A stretch of DNA of 64,000 nucleotides from Echinicola vietnamensis DSM 17526 (GCF_000325705.1 NC_019904.1:1186001-1250000), one strand, 5' to 3'; shown: positions 17,948-27,975, counted from the first letter of the stretch. Program-made: numbers and translations. Notes: generated by a model from the sequence alone, not told the origin.

Positions 17948-18514
17948 ATGAACAGAAGATTAGCCTTAAAACAACTCGCCCTGGCGGCAGGTGGGCTGGC
18001 ACTGATTCCTTCCTGCGATTTAAGTGAGGAAAAAGTACTGGCAGCTTACGATGAATTAAAAATCACCGAAAGCCACCTGCAATTGATCCAAAAGCTGGTG
18101 GATACCCTTATTCCAGAAACTGAGCTCAAAGGGGCTGCAGCACTTGGGGTACATGATTTTGTCCTCGTCATGGCCAATGATTGCATGAGCAGTGATGAGC
18201 AAAGCCAGTTCCTCAGCGGCCTTCACGAATTTGACGGATATACCAAAAAAACAGCAGGTACCCGATTTACCAAAATGGATGCTCCCAAAGCAGCCAAAAC
18301 GGTCGAAGCCATTTTAGAGGAAACCACTAACAGTGACAAGGAAGCAGAGGATGTTCGCTATTTTTTACAAACCACCAAAAAATACACCATCCAAGGTTAT
18401 CTACAATCAGAATATGTAATGACCGAATTAATGCCCTTCCAATTGGTCCCAGGGCCGGATTTTAACGGAAAAAAAGAAATCGTACCAGGAGAAAAAGTGA
18501 ATATCAATGGCTAA
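17948..18514 (+). CDS. Gluconate 2-dehydrogenase subunit 3 family protein
   Basis: 188 residues. The N terminus NRRLALKQLALAAGGLALIPSC combines a twin-arginine-like start with a lipobox-like Cys22, so export by Tat with lipid attachment is possible. The rest matches the subunit-3 family (LIQKLVDTLIPET, GVHDFVLVM, YTIQGYLQSEYV). In characterised systems this small subunit partners a flavin GMC subunit and a cytochrome. Its stop overlaps the GMC start by 8 bp. No cytochrome c gene follows. Confidence 0.88.
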   Translation: MNRRLALKQLALAAGGLALIPSCDLSEEKVLAAYDELKITESHLQLIQKLVDTLIPETELKGAAALGVHDFVLVMANDCMSSDEQSQFLSGLHEFDGYTKKTAGTRFTKMDAPKAAKTVEAILEETTNSDKEAEDVRYFLQTTKKYTIQGYLQSEYVMTELMPFQLVPGPDFNGKKEIVPGEKVNING

Positions 18515-20207
18515 TCTGAATATAAAAGGTAAAGAAGAGAATAGTTTTGGAGCCATTGTAATTGGCTCTGGGATGAGTGGTGGCTTTGCTGCCAAAGAAT
18601 TATGCGATAAGGGTGTCAAAACCTTGGTTTTGGAGCGGGGAAGGAGTGTTGTCCACAATAAGGATTATCCCACCACCAATATGATGCCCTGGGAATTTGA
18701 GCACCGGGGTCAGATACCTGAAGACATCCAACGGGAAAATCCCGTGGTGAGCCGATGCTACGCCTTTCGGGAAGATGCAGCACATTTTTTTGTCAAGGAC
18801 CAAGAACATCCGTATATCCAAGAAAAGCCATTTGACTGGATCCGTGGTTACCAAACAGGAGGAAAATCGCTGCTCTGGGCCAGGCAGGTCCAACGCTGGA
18901 GTGATCATGACTTTGAAGGCCCTGCACGGGATGGCTTTGCCGTAGACTGGCCCATCCGGTACAAGGATTTGGCTCCATGGTACAGCTATGTGGAAAAGTT
19001 TGTAGGTGTCGCAGGCTTTCATGATGGCATTCCACACCTTCCGGACGGAGAATTCTTACCCGGCATCGAACTGACGGCTGCAGAAGAATACTTCAAATCC
19101 GTGGTGGAAGAAAAATATCCCGGGAGAAACGTCATCAGTGGCCGATATGCACACATCACCGGAAATGCGGAATACTATGCGAAGCAGGGCAGGGGAATCT
19201 GCCAACACCGCACCATTTGTCAGCGTGGCTGTCCGTTTGGTGGCTATTTCAGTTCGAATTCCGCTTCCTTACCATGGGCCCAGCGCACCGGCAACCTTAC
19301 CCTGAAAAATCACGCGGTGGTGCACTCCATTATATACGATGATACCCAACAGAAAGCTACCGGCGTGCGGGTAATCGATGCCAACACCAAGGAAGTAACC
19401 GAGTACTATGCGCCCATTATTTTTGTAAATGCCAGTGCGCTGAACACCAATTTGATTTTATTGAACTCGACCTCCAAACGTTTTCCACATGGCCTGGGCA
19501 ATGACAATGGGCTAATGGGAAAATTCATTGCTTTCCACAATTACCGAGGTGGAGTTTCAGGAGAATATGAAGGGCTCAAATCATTTACCACCGAAGGCAA
19601 AAGGCCCACCAGCGGCTATATGCCTCGATTCAGAAATGTGGATAAACAAGAAACGAAGTTTTTGCGGGGCTATGCAGCAGGCATTCACGGTACCCGGTCC
19701 AAGGATGTAGACTACAGTGGTACAGGAGCTGATTTGGTCAAAAACATAATGAATCCATCTTACGGCCCGTGGAGAATCGGTTCCCATATGATGGGCGAAA
19801 CCATTCCAAAAGAAAGCAATTATGTCGCGCTGGATACAGCCCAAAAAGACGAGTGGGATATGCCACAACTTAAGGTCAATGTGGATTATGACCAAAATGA
19901 CCTTGACATGATCAAAGATTACCGGGAACAGTTGGCAGAGATGTTTGATGCAGCAGGATTTAAAAACATCCGCACGTGGGATGACGAGCGCCGACCAGGG
20001 TTGGATATTCACGAAATGGGCGGTGTCCGCATGGGCCACGATCCCAAAACTTCCCTGCTAAACAAACACCACCAACTTCATGCTTGCCCAAATGTTTACG
20101 TGACGGATGGGGCTTGCATGACGTCTACCAGCACCCAAAATCCATCACTTACCTATATGGTTTTTGCTGCCAGGGCGGTAGATCATGCCCTGAAAAACCA
20201 AGGCTAG
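18507..20207 (+). CDS. GMC family FAD-dependent sugar/alcohol dehydrogenase
   Basis: 566 residues. N-terminal FAD-binding motif GAIVIGSGMSGGFAAKELCDKG followed by LERGR, and the GMC C-terminal signature HEMGGVRMGHDP with NVYVTDGACMTSTSTQNPSLTYM. Cys-rich segment ICQHRTICQRGCPFGG is typical of the gluconate/sugar dehydrogenase branch. Oxidises a sugar, sugar acid or polyol with the Sub3 partner encoded just upstream (8-bp overlap), probably in the periplasm by co-export with its Tat partner. Substrate cannot be told from sequence. Confidence 0.92.
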   Translation: MANLNIKGKEENSFGAIVIGSGMSGGFAAKELCDKGVKTLVLERGRSVVHNKDYPTTNMMPWEFEHRGQIPEDIQRENPVVSRCYAFREDAAHFFVKDQEHPYIQEKPFDWIRGYQTGGKSLLWARQVQRWSDHDFEGPARDGFAVDWPIRYKDLAPWYSYVEKFVGVAGFHDGIPHLPDGEFLPGIELTAAEEYFKSVVEEKYPGRNVISGRYAHITGNAEYYAKQGRGICQHRTICQRGCPFGGYFSSNSASLPWAQRTGNLTLKNHAVVHSIIYDDTQQKATGVRVIDANTKEVTEYYAPIIFVNASALNTNLILLNSTSKRFPHGLGNDNGLMGKFIAFHNYRGGVSGEYEGLKSFTTEGKRPTSGYMPRFRNVDKQETKFLRGYAAGIHGTRSKDVDYSGTGADLVKNIMNPSYGPWRIGSHMMGETIPKESNYVALDTAQKDEWDMPQLKVNVDYDQNDLDMIKDYREQLAEMFDAAGFKNIRTWDDERRPGLDIHEMGGVRMGHDPKTSLLNKHHQLHACPNVYVTDGACMTSTSTQNPSLTYMVFAARAVDHALKNQG

Positions 20208-20287
20208 CGGACAGCTACTGTCCGAAAGTTGGGGAATTCAAAGACACAAAACTTTCTCGTCGGATAGTTTTAATGGCTAATTCGGCT

Positions 20288-20323
20288 CCTGAGCGTAGCA
20301 AATTTCCTTTGGCTAGGCTCAGG
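20288..20323. repeat. CCTGAGCGTAGC-type hairpin repeat
   Basis: CCTGAGC...GCTCAGG inverted repeat with gagcgtagc inside, a degenerate member of the family flanking the GIY-YIG gene (39199-39238, 39598-39676). It lies between the convergent GMC and oxyR genes. Confidence 0.55.
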
Positions 20324-20359
20324 AACTGAGTTTTCCACAATGGAAAATAAGATGTTTGC

Positions 20360-21292
20360 TTACTTAAACTTTACTATTTTTCCGTGTGCTTTGGAGGTCA
20401 TCTCTTCAGGAATGCATCCCGTAATTTCATTGTACAGCAATTCCACCAAACGCTTCTTGAGAAAGCTCCTCGTCAAGACGATGCTCACCTCACGGGTAGG
20501 TTCTTCTCCTGCAAATGGCCTCACCCTGGATTTTTCCTCTTCACTAAGGTCAAAAGTCGCCAATTCGGGAAGAAGCGTGACTCCCTGATAGCGATTTACC
20601 ATGTTCTTAAGCCCTTCCAAAGAACCACTTTCATAGTGAAAATTCATGCGTTGAAATTTCGACTGGTCACAGATGCTCAGTACTTGATCACGGAAGCAAT
20701 GTCCTTGCTGAAGTACCCAAAAATCATCTGCCATCAGGTCTTTTACGTCTATGGAGTCCTTGGCCAGCAACCGGTGGCCCTGAGATAAATAGGCATAAAA
20801 CCGCTCATAGAACATCGGCTTTTCCACAATCCCCTGTTCCTGCAAGGGGGTAACCACAATTCCCATGTCCAATTCATCATTGCGGATACGGCGGATGATC
20901 TCTTCGGTGATCAGTTCTTCCACCTGCAACTGGACATTGGGATATTTTTCCAAAAAATCCCGGATAAACAAATGCAGTAAATACGGTGCCAGCGTGGGAA
21001 TGATGCCCAGCTTGATCACGCCACTGATATTTCCTTTTAGCTGGGAAATCATTTCATAAATGCCCTTGCTTTCAGAAACCACCTTTCTCGCTTGGTCTAT
21101 AAGCTGCTGGCCTATTTCTGTAGGGATCACCGGCATCTTCGAACGGTCAAAAATCACCACGTCCAACTCCCTTTCCAATTTGTGTATCTGAGCGCTGAGC
21201 GTAGGCTGCGTTACAAAACAAGCCTCCGCAGCATGTCCAAAGTGGCGGTGCTTATCCACTGCCAAAACATATTCCAATTGCTGAATAGTCAT
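20360..21292 (-). CDS. oxyR: LysR-type hydrogen peroxide sensor OxyR
   Basis: 310 residues: N-terminal winged helix (QLEYVLAVDKHRHFGHAAEACFVTQPTLSAQIHKLE) and a LysR effector domain. The redox pair is present exactly as in E. coli OxyR: Cys199 and Cys208 in GHCFRDQVLSIC. Peroxide oxidises Cys199 to form the disulfide that switches DNA binding. No catalase, Dps or AhpC gene is adjacent, so targets lie elsewhere. It converges with the GMC operon. Confidence 0.93.
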   Translation of the reverse strand: MTIQQLEYVLAVDKHRHFGHAAEACFVTQPTLSAQIHKLERELDVVIFDRSKMPVIPTEIGQQLIDQARKVVSESKGIYEMISQLKGNISGVIKLGIIPTLAPYLLHLFIRDFLEKYPNVQLQVEELITEEIIRRIRNDELDMGIVVTPLQEQGIVEKPMFYERFYAYLSQGHRLLAKDSIDVKDLMADDFWVLQQGHCFRDQVLSICDQSKFQRMNFHYESGSLEGLKNMVNRYQGVTLLPELATFDLSEEEKSRVRPFAGEEPTREVSIVLTRSFLKKRLVELLYNEITGCIPEEMTSKAHGKIVKFK

Positions 21293-21684
21293 TTGCTAAA
21301 TGGGTTCTAAGCCTTAAAAAAAACCATGTGCAAATATAAGTAATTCTTTTTATTTAGACTCATTTTAAATAAAAAGATTGAAAATCTTCCTGCTGCACAG
21401 GATAAACTGATTTCTCTCGGGAAAATAAGTCCATGGCAAAGGATAACACTCGTACTGATGCCATAAACTTAAAATCGAAAGGTCCTAAGCAGCACTGATC
21501 TTGGATTCAGTGGAAACCTCAACCTTCATAACACAAGCAATAAACCAAAAGATACTATATCTTATTGAATACTTGATCAATAAATCATTCCTTGGATAAA
21601 TCACTTTTATAGTCGGTCTATTATCAGTTATATGTTAAAGTTTTAAACATGTTATCCACATTATTCCCGTACGCTCATGCGAAG
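21293..21684. other. Intergenic region between oxyR and decarboxylase gene
   Basis: AT-rich, no coding frame of note. It holds the promoter region of oxyR and a perfect DnaA box at 21652-21660. Confidence 0.45.
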
Positions 21685-23112
21685 TCACAAAAGTGCCGCT
21701 TTTACCTTTTCCAACTCCTCCATAAGAACCGTCCAAGCCAGGTCAATGTGCTCCTGCAAAACATCTGTTTGGCCGATGACCCAGCGAATCACATATTTTC
21801 CATCCAATACAGTATGGGTAAAAAAGACCCTTCCGGTCTGATTTACGCGTTGCAGCCAAGCTTGATTTAGGGCATTCAGAACAGTTGTGGACAAAGATTT
21901 TTCCACAAAACGGAAGCAAATGACATTCAAATCAGTAGGAGCCTCAATGATTAAATTATCTTCAATTTCAACCCGTTTTTTTGCCATTTTTGTAAGGGCA
22001 AGATGATGCCTAAGCTTTTCCCGGATTCCCTCCAATCCAAAGCTCCTGATGACCATCCATAGCTTCAGTGCACGGAACCTTCTTCCCAACTGAATTCCCC
22101 AATCACGGTAGTTATGCACATGATCATCTTGGGTGGTTTTCAGGTATTCGGGCGTCATCGAAAAGGTGTGGATAAATGCTTCGGCATTTTTGATGAAAAG
22201 TACTGAGCAATCAAAATTGGTGAACATCCATTTGTGCGGATTGAAGACATAGCTGTCGGCAAGTTCATGACCTTTGATCATCCAACGAAATTCCGGAAGC
22301 AGGAGAGCGGTGCCCGCATAAGCAGCATCAATATGATGCCATAAACTGTGGCGATGGGCAATTTTCCCGATCGCCTCAATGGGATCTATTGCTCCCGAGC
22401 TGGTAGTTCCCAATGCCGAAACCACACAAATTGGGGTAAATCCATTTTCCAAATCTGCTAAAATAGCCTCTTCCAATGCTTCAGGCAGCATTTTAAAATC
22501 TTCGTCGACCGGAATTTTCACCAAGTTGGCCAAACCAAGTCCCGCTATGCGCGTGGCTTTGTCCACCGAAGAATGCGCGTGTTCAGAACTATAAACGCGA
22601 TAATTTTCCTGACCGCTAAATCCTTCGGCATTGATCGAAAATCCACTCGCACGCTCCCTAGCGGCCAAAAGTGCACACAGCGTGGCCGTGGAAGCGGTAT
22701 CCTGAATCACTCCCTTCCAAGATGCATCCAGCCCTTTGGCGTCCCGAAGCCAATTGATCACTTTTTCCTCCAGTTCTGTGGCCGCCGGAGAAGTCAGCCA
22801 AGACATGCACTGAGCACCTAAGGTGGACATCAGCATCTCAGCCAAAATGGATGGTTCGGAATTGTTTGCTGGAAAATACCCAAAAAATGCCGGATGCTGC
22901 CAATGGGTCATGCCCGGAAGAATCACTTCCTTAAAATCTTCAAAAATGTCGTCAAAGGATTCCGGCTGCTCCGGAGCTTGATTCGGCAATTGCCCAAAGA
23001 TATCTCCTGGCTGCACTTCTGGTGTCACCCGATAGTGCGCTTTCTGCTCCATATAATCGGCCATCCAGTCCACAACCTGATGCGCGCGTTTTCTAAATTC
23101 TTGTTTATCCAT
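21685..23112 (-). CDS. PLP-dependent aromatic-L-amino-acid decarboxylase family protein
   Basis: 475 residues of the group II decarboxylase family (DOPA/Tyr/Trp decarboxylase-like). Visible motifs: HPAFFGYFPANNS near the N terminus (substrate pocket), DTASTATLCALLAAR, HIDAAYAG (PLP-binding Asp) and NPHKWMFTNFDCS (Schiff-base Lys). The Bacteroidota members act on aromatic amino acids, but substrate is not certain. The frame begins at GTG 23118; ATG 23112 (MDKQEF) is preferred. Confidence 0.9.
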   Translation of the reverse strand: MDKQEFRKRAHQVVDWMADYMEQKAHYRVTPEVQPGDIFGQLPNQAPEQPESFDDIFEDFKEVILPGMTHWQHPAFFGYFPANNSEPSILAEMLMSTLGAQCMSWLTSPAATELEEKVINWLRDAKGLDASWKGVIQDTASTATLCALLAARERASGFSINAEGFSGQENYRVYSSEHAHSSVDKATRIAGLGLANLVKIPVDEDFKMLPEALEEAILADLENGFTPICVVSALGTTSSGAIDPIEAIGKIAHRHSLWHHIDAAYAGTALLLPEFRWMIKGHELADSYVFNPHKWMFTNFDCSVLFIKNAEAFIHTFSMTPEYLKTTQDDHVHNYRDWGIQLGRRFRALKLWMVIRSFGLEGIREKLRHHLALTKMAKKRVEIEDNLIIEAPTDLNVICFRFVEKSLSTTVLNALNQAWLQRVNQTGRVFFTHTVLDGKYVIRWVIGQTDVLQEHIDLAWTVLMEELEKVKAALL

Positions 23113-23357
23113 TATCACACTGATATCACGTTAATTTCTTGTTTGCCATGGTAATGCTGTCCATAGCTGCCTTGTCACGGCCATTCATTTACGCTTAAAA
23201 GCATCCATGAAACCGTAGATGATGCAATACACGTTGGTTAAAATTATTCATGGTTGTCCTGATGTATGTTTAAGGCAATTAATTTATGCTAAAAATGCTG
23301 GGAGTATTGGCTATAAACAACCTGAATGATCGTCTCCGGATGCTTTGTGCCATCTCG

Positions 23358-24116
23358 CTAATGTACATAAGATGCAGCATTCATCGCAATCGTAGTTCCT
23401 GTCGCATGATCGGCCAAACCTGAAACGAGGAGGCATACCATTGGGGCAATATCCTTTGGTTCGGTCAATTCGGTCAAGGCAATATCGTTTAAGGCAAAAT
23501 CTTCTCCATATTGATCCATAAAATCCTGTGCCATATCGGTACGGACAAAACCCGGTGCAATGATAAATGCCCTGATGCCCTCCTTACCATAATACCTTGC
23601 CAAGGACCTGGTAAAACCAACCAGCGCGGATTTGGAAGCGGCATAAGCCAAATAATCGGGCGTATCTCCGCGAAAAGCTGCCCTAGAACTGATATTGATG
23701 ACCCTGCCATGGTTGTTGAGGCGTGCATGCTGAACAAACTCCTTGGTGATAATGGCCAAGGCATTGACATTCACCGTCATGGTTTGAAGCCAGGCCGTGG
23801 CCCAATCTTCTGTAGGAGCCTCATCAGAGCAGGAAAGGGCTATTCCGGCGTTATTGATGACGGCATCGATCTTCCCATATTTATCCACCAACCGTGTAAT
23901 CCAGCCCTTCACTTGCTCCAGATCACTTAGGTCACATGAAACCACATGTGCCTTGTGGGGCAATGACCGCTGTAATTCACGGGCCTTTGCTTCATGCTTA
24001 TGACAGTGGATCAGCACTTCTGCCCCTGAGGCGGAAAGCTGCTCGGCTATGGCCCGGCCAATTCCCCGTGAAGCTCCAGTCACCAGTATCCGTTGGTCTT
24101 TTAGGGTAATATGCAT
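23358..24116 (-). CDS. Short-chain dehydrogenase/reductase (FabG-like)
   Basis: 252 residues with the classical SDR motifs: TGASRGIGRA (cofactor, about 14-23), NNAG (about 89-92), catalytic Ser in INISSRAAF, YAASK (Tyr-x-x-x-Lys) and PGFVRTDM. The Arg in the glycine loop and HCHK after beta-2 suggest NADP(H) preference. Substrate is unknown. It lies 33 bp after the GGCT-like gene on the same strand, which may make them one transcript. Confidence 0.9.
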   Translation of the reverse strand: MHITLKDQRILVTGASRGIGRAIAEQLSASGAEVLIHCHKHEAKARELQRSLPHKAHVVSCDLSDLEQVKGWITRLVDKYGKIDAVINNAGIALSCSDEAPTEDWATAWLQTMTVNVNALAIITKEFVQHARLNNHGRVINISSRAAFRGDTPDYLAYAASKSALVGFTRSLARYYGKEGIRAFIIAPGFVRTDMAQDFMDQYGEDFALNDIALTELTEPKDIAPMVCLLVSGLADHATGTTIAMNAASYVH

Positions 24117-24149
24117 GGTAAAATCTTTCGTTTATAAATTTACTTTTAA

Positions 24150-24776
24150 TTATGGTGTACAAATCAATTGCTGAAGGGCATCAGGGGCGATGGCATTCCT
24201 AATTCCCTCTTTTTGGGCTAAATAATCAACCATTGCATCATCCGTCAGCCCATGGGTTTGCCTTATGCCACGAATAATCGTTCCGAGGTAAGACTCATGG
24301 GGGGCCACAAAAGGCCGAAACGATTCCTTTGCGGTAAAGGTAAAAATTGGCTCATCCATTTCCTCTCCCAGGTAAAGCAGCAAATCATACCATCCGGCAT
24401 TTTGCAGCGCTACACTGCCCAGGTGCTTTACCTGATCCAGCTCAATTGGAGGGCGATCCGGTAGCCTGTTTTCCTGCATCACCACATCATAAAACTGCGC
24501 TTTCGTAATCCTATACATACGTGCCAAAGTCCTTTCACGAGTGGTGGTTTCGTGGTGGATAAAAGCCACTCCGCCACCGTTCCAAATGCCAGCATGCTTA
24601 GCAAAATAAAGGGAATAGGGTATCTCCAGGCCTTCTGACGCCGTAGGCAGTGACTTATCCACACAGCCTTTATAGGTCTTGATCGCTCCAGCAGGCTTTC
24701 CACCTTGGATGTAACATAGAAACCTTTCCTCCAAGAGATTGGAACCATAACTGGCATACCAAACGTAATTGCTCAT
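24150..24776 (-). CDS. GGCT-like (gamma-glutamylcyclotransferase fold) protein
   Basis: 208 residues starting with YVWYASYGSNLLEERF, the glycine/asparagine loop that opens the gamma-glutamylcyclotransferase-like fold (YGSN). The following CYIQGG and NGGGVAFIHHE are conserved in a bacterial branch sometimes misannotated as histone deacetylase. Enzymatic function is not established; a glutathione-type cyclotransferase role is only a guess. Confidence 0.65.
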   Translation of the reverse strand: MSNYVWYASYGSNLLEERFLCYIQGGKPAGAIKTYKGCVDKSLPTASEGLEIPYSLYFAKHAGIWNGGGVAFIHHETTTRERTLARMYRITKAQFYDVVMQENRLPDRPPIELDQVKHLGSVALQNAGWYDLLLYLGEEMDEPIFTFTAKESFRPFVAPHESYLGTIIRGIRQTHGLTDDAMVDYLAQKEGIRNAIAPDALQQLICTP

Positions 24777-24939
24777 GGTCGTTAGTTTAAAGTATTGAGG
24801 AGTTAGTGGTGCGTATTGCGTATCTAAGTTGAGATCGTTTTAGAGGTTAATTGAGTTAGAGAGTAAATGGTATTTAGTGTTAGCGCGGAAAACACAAAAT
24901 TATGCTTAAACCCTTGGGCAAAGTACCATCATCTAACCA

Positions 24940-25311
24940 TCACACATGCTGGTCGATCAAAATGGGATTTCCGTCGGGATCTGTAAGGACAATGCTGGCT
25001 GGTCCTGAAGTAGATAGATTGGCCTCTTGGTCTAGTTGTAGGCCATTTTCTTTAAGCTTTTGTTGAATTTCGCGGACATCAGTATAATCATTTAGGGTTT
25101 GTGCATTTTCATCCCAGCCTGGATTGAAGGTAAGGATATTTTTGTCAAACATCCCTTCAAAAAGCCCAATCAAGGCATTTTGATTTTTCATGATCAAGTA
25201 GTGATGGTCTTCACTCCCGCCAAAAACGGTAAAACCTAATTTTTCGTAGAAGGACTTAGATGCCTGCAGGTCCTTGACCGATAGGCTAATGGAAAATGCG
25301 CCGAGTTTCAT
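24940..25311 (-). CDS. VOC superfamily (glyoxalase/bleomycin-resistance-like) protein
   Basis: 123 residues with a single VOC beta-alpha-beta-beta-beta pair: FSISLSVKDLQASKSFYEKLGF at the N terminus and SIVLTDPDGNPILIDQHV at the C terminus. Members bind a divalent metal and act on small thiols, aromatic rings or drugs; the ligand is unknown. Confidence 0.87.
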   Translation of the reverse strand: MKLGAFSISLSVKDLQASKSFYEKLGFTVFGGSEDHHYLIMKNQNALIGLFEGMFDKNILTFNPGWDENAQTLNDYTDVREIQQKLKENGLQLDQEANLSTSGPASIVLTDPDGNPILIDQHV

Positions 25312-25613
25312 GGTTTGTAAATTTGGTACTCCATGAAATTACGAAGAAATGAGATAAAAATACTTTCTATAGCTTCTTGAATCTTCCACTTTCAAAGGTC
25401 AACGGAGCATCCTGGACTAAAGGATCAAGATTCAGCTGAAAATATGGGTATCGCTATCATCTCTAAAAATATGAAAGAGAATATCGCCTCCCATATAAAT
25501 GGACATGGACCCAAAATGAACGGCAATTAAATACTGTTTGCCTCAAATATATTCCTCCTCTTTCCCCAAATACGTTGATTAGGCAAAACTTGAAAATGGG
25601 GTTCAAAATAATA
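25312..25613. other. Intergenic region without visible features
   Basis: No coding frame, repeat or terminator hairpin was recognised. Confidence 0.4.
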
Positions 25614-26114
25614 TTACGCTCGTGTAAACTTGGTCACTAGCTCCAGATGATTAGGAAAAACGTTTATTAGCTTATTACGATCGGCCAATTCAAAATCCCG
25701 GAAGTCAAACCCCGGTGAAACAGTACAGCCCACCAAGGCAAAGCTATTTTCTGCCAATACTTCTGCCGCAAACCAATGCCCAGCAGGAACGACCAATTGT
25801 GGCACTTCTCCTTTATCCAAGGCATTGCCAATGATGAATTCTTCATGACCATTCGCAGCAGAAAGGGTATGCAACCGAATGGGAGCCCCCATATAAAAGT
25901 GCCACGCCTCATCCTGCTTGATCCGGTGAAAGGCCGAAAAAGTATCGGAAGTCAGCAGGAAATAAATGCCCGTAGCATAATTTCGATTTCCCTCAAAATC
26001 CTCTCCCAAACAGCTTTGGTTTATTTGACCATCACTGCGGTACACTTCCTTGAAATAGCCACCTTCAGGATGTGGTTTTAACTCCAGTGCTTTAATGATT
26101 TCTGCTGCTGACAT
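25614..26114 (-). CDS. Cupin DUF985 family protein
   Basis: 166 residues matching the DUF985 cupin fold: LKPHPEGGYFKEVYRS, ATGIYFLLTSDTFSAFHRIKQDEAWHFYMG, VVPAGHWFAAE and FALVGCTVSPGFDFRDFELADR. It is soluble and probably metal- or sugar-binding; catalytic role unknown. Confidence 0.9.
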   Translation of the reverse strand: MSAAEIIKALELKPHPEGGYFKEVYRSDGQINQSCLGEDFEGNRNYATGIYFLLTSDTFSAFHRIKQDEAWHFYMGAPIRLHTLSAANGHEEFIIGNALDKGEVPQLVVPAGHWFAAEVLAENSFALVGCTVSPGFDFRDFELADRNKLINVFPNHLELVTKFTRA

Positions 26115-26284
26115 CGATATTAAATGTTCTCAATATGGGTAAATGATCGTCTCATCCTATCCAATGCTCCGCGTTTTCAAACACATCGAAACGTAGAAAT
26201 TTATCCCAGCATTTTTAGTCGGCAACTAAACAAGATAGCATTTTGCCTATCCAGTATGCTTTTCAAAAAACTACGGATTTACCA

Positions 26285-27661
26285 TCAATCTTTCCTGATT
26301 TTTCGTTTGTTCCAGTACCATTGGATCACTTCATGGCTCAGCTTTCCTGCCAATGCCGGATGCTGTTCCGCGATGTTGGTGGTCTCGTTGACATCCTTTT
26401 CCAAATCATAGAGCTCTACACGGCTGCTGTCCGAGTTGACCAGCAATTTCCAATTTTCGTGGCGAACGGCCAAATGTGGACTTTGGTGATAAGGCTGCCT
26501 TGGGCGGTTAAAATGCTCATTTCTTCCAAAATCCCAGAAAAGGTCATTTTTTCTGGCCTGGGGATTTTTGCCCACCAATGCCTGGCTCATATCCTGGCCG
26601 GCCAAAGCATACTCTTTGGGCAATTCGGCGCCGGTAAGGCTCGCTAAGCTCGGCAACAAATCCACCGCTGCTATGATGGTCTCATTATCGGTCTGATTAG
26701 CTTTGATGGCCGCTGGCCAGCTGACAATAAACGGCATTCTAATTCCCCCTTCATAAAGACTGTTTTTGGCCCCTCGTTGGCTGTTGGTGCGGATATGTTC
26801 GTAAGTGGGATAGGCGCCATTGTCACTGGTAAAGATGATCATGGTATTTTCGGCAATGCCCAATTCCTCCAGTCCGGCCATCAGCCTGCCAATCTGCCGA
26901 TCATACTCCTTAAGAACAGGAATAAAATTGGGTTTACTTGGCCATGTATCCCGCTGATCGTAAAATTCTTCATTGGGAATCCATGGATCATGCATATCGT
27001 CCGGCCAAAAGTTAACAAAGCATGGCTGATCCTGATGACGTTTTAGAAAATCCAAGGTCTTATCCACAAAATACCCTGTCCGCTCCCACCGTTCGATGCT
27101 GTCCTGTTCACTCCATATCCAGTTGGAAGCAGTGATAAGCTTATCCGGGTCGGGACCTTCATAGGTCGTTGTATATTCATCAAAACCGTATTCCGTAATC
27201 TGCGGAGCATCGTCTACATCGCGGCCGCCACCCATATGCCATTTTCCGATATGACTGGTTTGATATCCGGCGGTCTTCAGGACACGCGCCATGGAAGGTG
27301 CTTTGGGATCCAAAAAGTCAAATTGCTCACAATTCGCATTCCCCTTTCGGCTATGCAAAAACGTGTTGATGCCCCATTCGGTAGGGTACATCCCCGTGGT
27401 GATGCCCACGCGTGATGGAGAACAGACCGGGGCTGCAGAATAATAATGGTTGAATTTCAGCCCATTAGCCGCTAATTTATCGATGTTTGGCGTGGTGACC
27501 CAACCGCTGTTATAGCACGAAAGATCACCAATCCCCATGTCATCGGTGTAAATGATAATGATATTCGGTTTGGCAGAGGAGGACTTTTGGGAAACTTGGG
27601 AAGAAGACTCACCACATGAACCTAAAACAAGGACAATGCAAGCTAAAATCAGGTATTTCAT
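26285..27661 (-). CDS. Secreted sulfatase (arylsulfatase family lipoprotein)
   Basis: 458 residues. The frame extends to 27751, but ATG 27661 gives a proper lipoprotein signal (MKYLILACIVLVLGSC, lipid Cys16). Sulfatase motifs: IIYTDDMGIGDL (metal Asp pair), CSPSRVGITTG (the C-x-P-x-R sequence whose Cys becomes formylglycine) and GKWHMGG. It would need an anaerobic or aerobic sulfatase-maturing enzyme encoded elsewhere. The likely substrate is a sulfated polysaccharide, fitting a marine or saline habitat. No SusCD pair or glycoside hydrolase is adjacent. Confidence 0.92.
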   Translation of the reverse strand: MKYLILACIVLVLGSCGESSSQVSQKSSSAKPNIIIIYTDDMGIGDLSCYNSGWVTTPNIDKLAANGLKFNHYYSAAPVCSPSRVGITTGMYPTEWGINTFLHSRKGNANCEQFDFLDPKAPSMARVLKTAGYQTSHIGKWHMGGGRDVDDAPQITEYGFDEYTTTYEGPDPDKLITASNWIWSEQDSIERWERTGYFVDKTLDFLKRHQDQPCFVNFWPDDMHDPWIPNEEFYDQRDTWPSKPNFIPVLKEYDRQIGRLMAGLEELGIAENTMIIFTSDNGAYPTYEHIRTNSQRGAKNSLYEGGIRMPFIVSWPAAIKANQTDNETIIAAVDLLPSLASLTGAELPKEYALAGQDMSQALVGKNPQARKNDLFWDFGRNEHFNRPRQPYHQSPHLAVRHENWKLLVNSDSSRVELYDLEKDVNETTNIAEQHPALAGKLSHEVIQWYWNKRKIRKD

Positions 27662-27975
27662 TTTTGGGTCGATTATTGAAAATTTCTTTTTTACAAATTT
27701 GATCTTCTTGCATATATCCAACCAACAGCCCAGTTCAAGCAGTATCATCACCGAAAGCTATACGGGGTCAGGGATATTGCTGCCCCCAATCTATTCATTT
27801 AATCGATTTAGTGAAACTATATAGTCGATAAAGTTCCAGTAATAGTCATTTATCTATCTCATGGCCCCACCCAAGGTGGATCTTTCCAGCTGTCTGGATG
27901 ATGATCTCCCAAGAATCCATTCCTACCAGAAAAAATTATACAGGATAAACCTGATGACTGAATTTGCCATTAGGT
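27662..27975. other. Intergenic region without visible features
   Basis: Between the sulfatase start and the stop of the next minus-strand gene. No coding frame or convincing hairpin; presumably carries the sulfatase promoter. Confidence 0.4.

Noticed and set aside
20215..20231. CGGACAG-cta-CTGTCCG hairpin after the GMC gene as terminator
   Set aside because: No T run follows; too short to call by itself.
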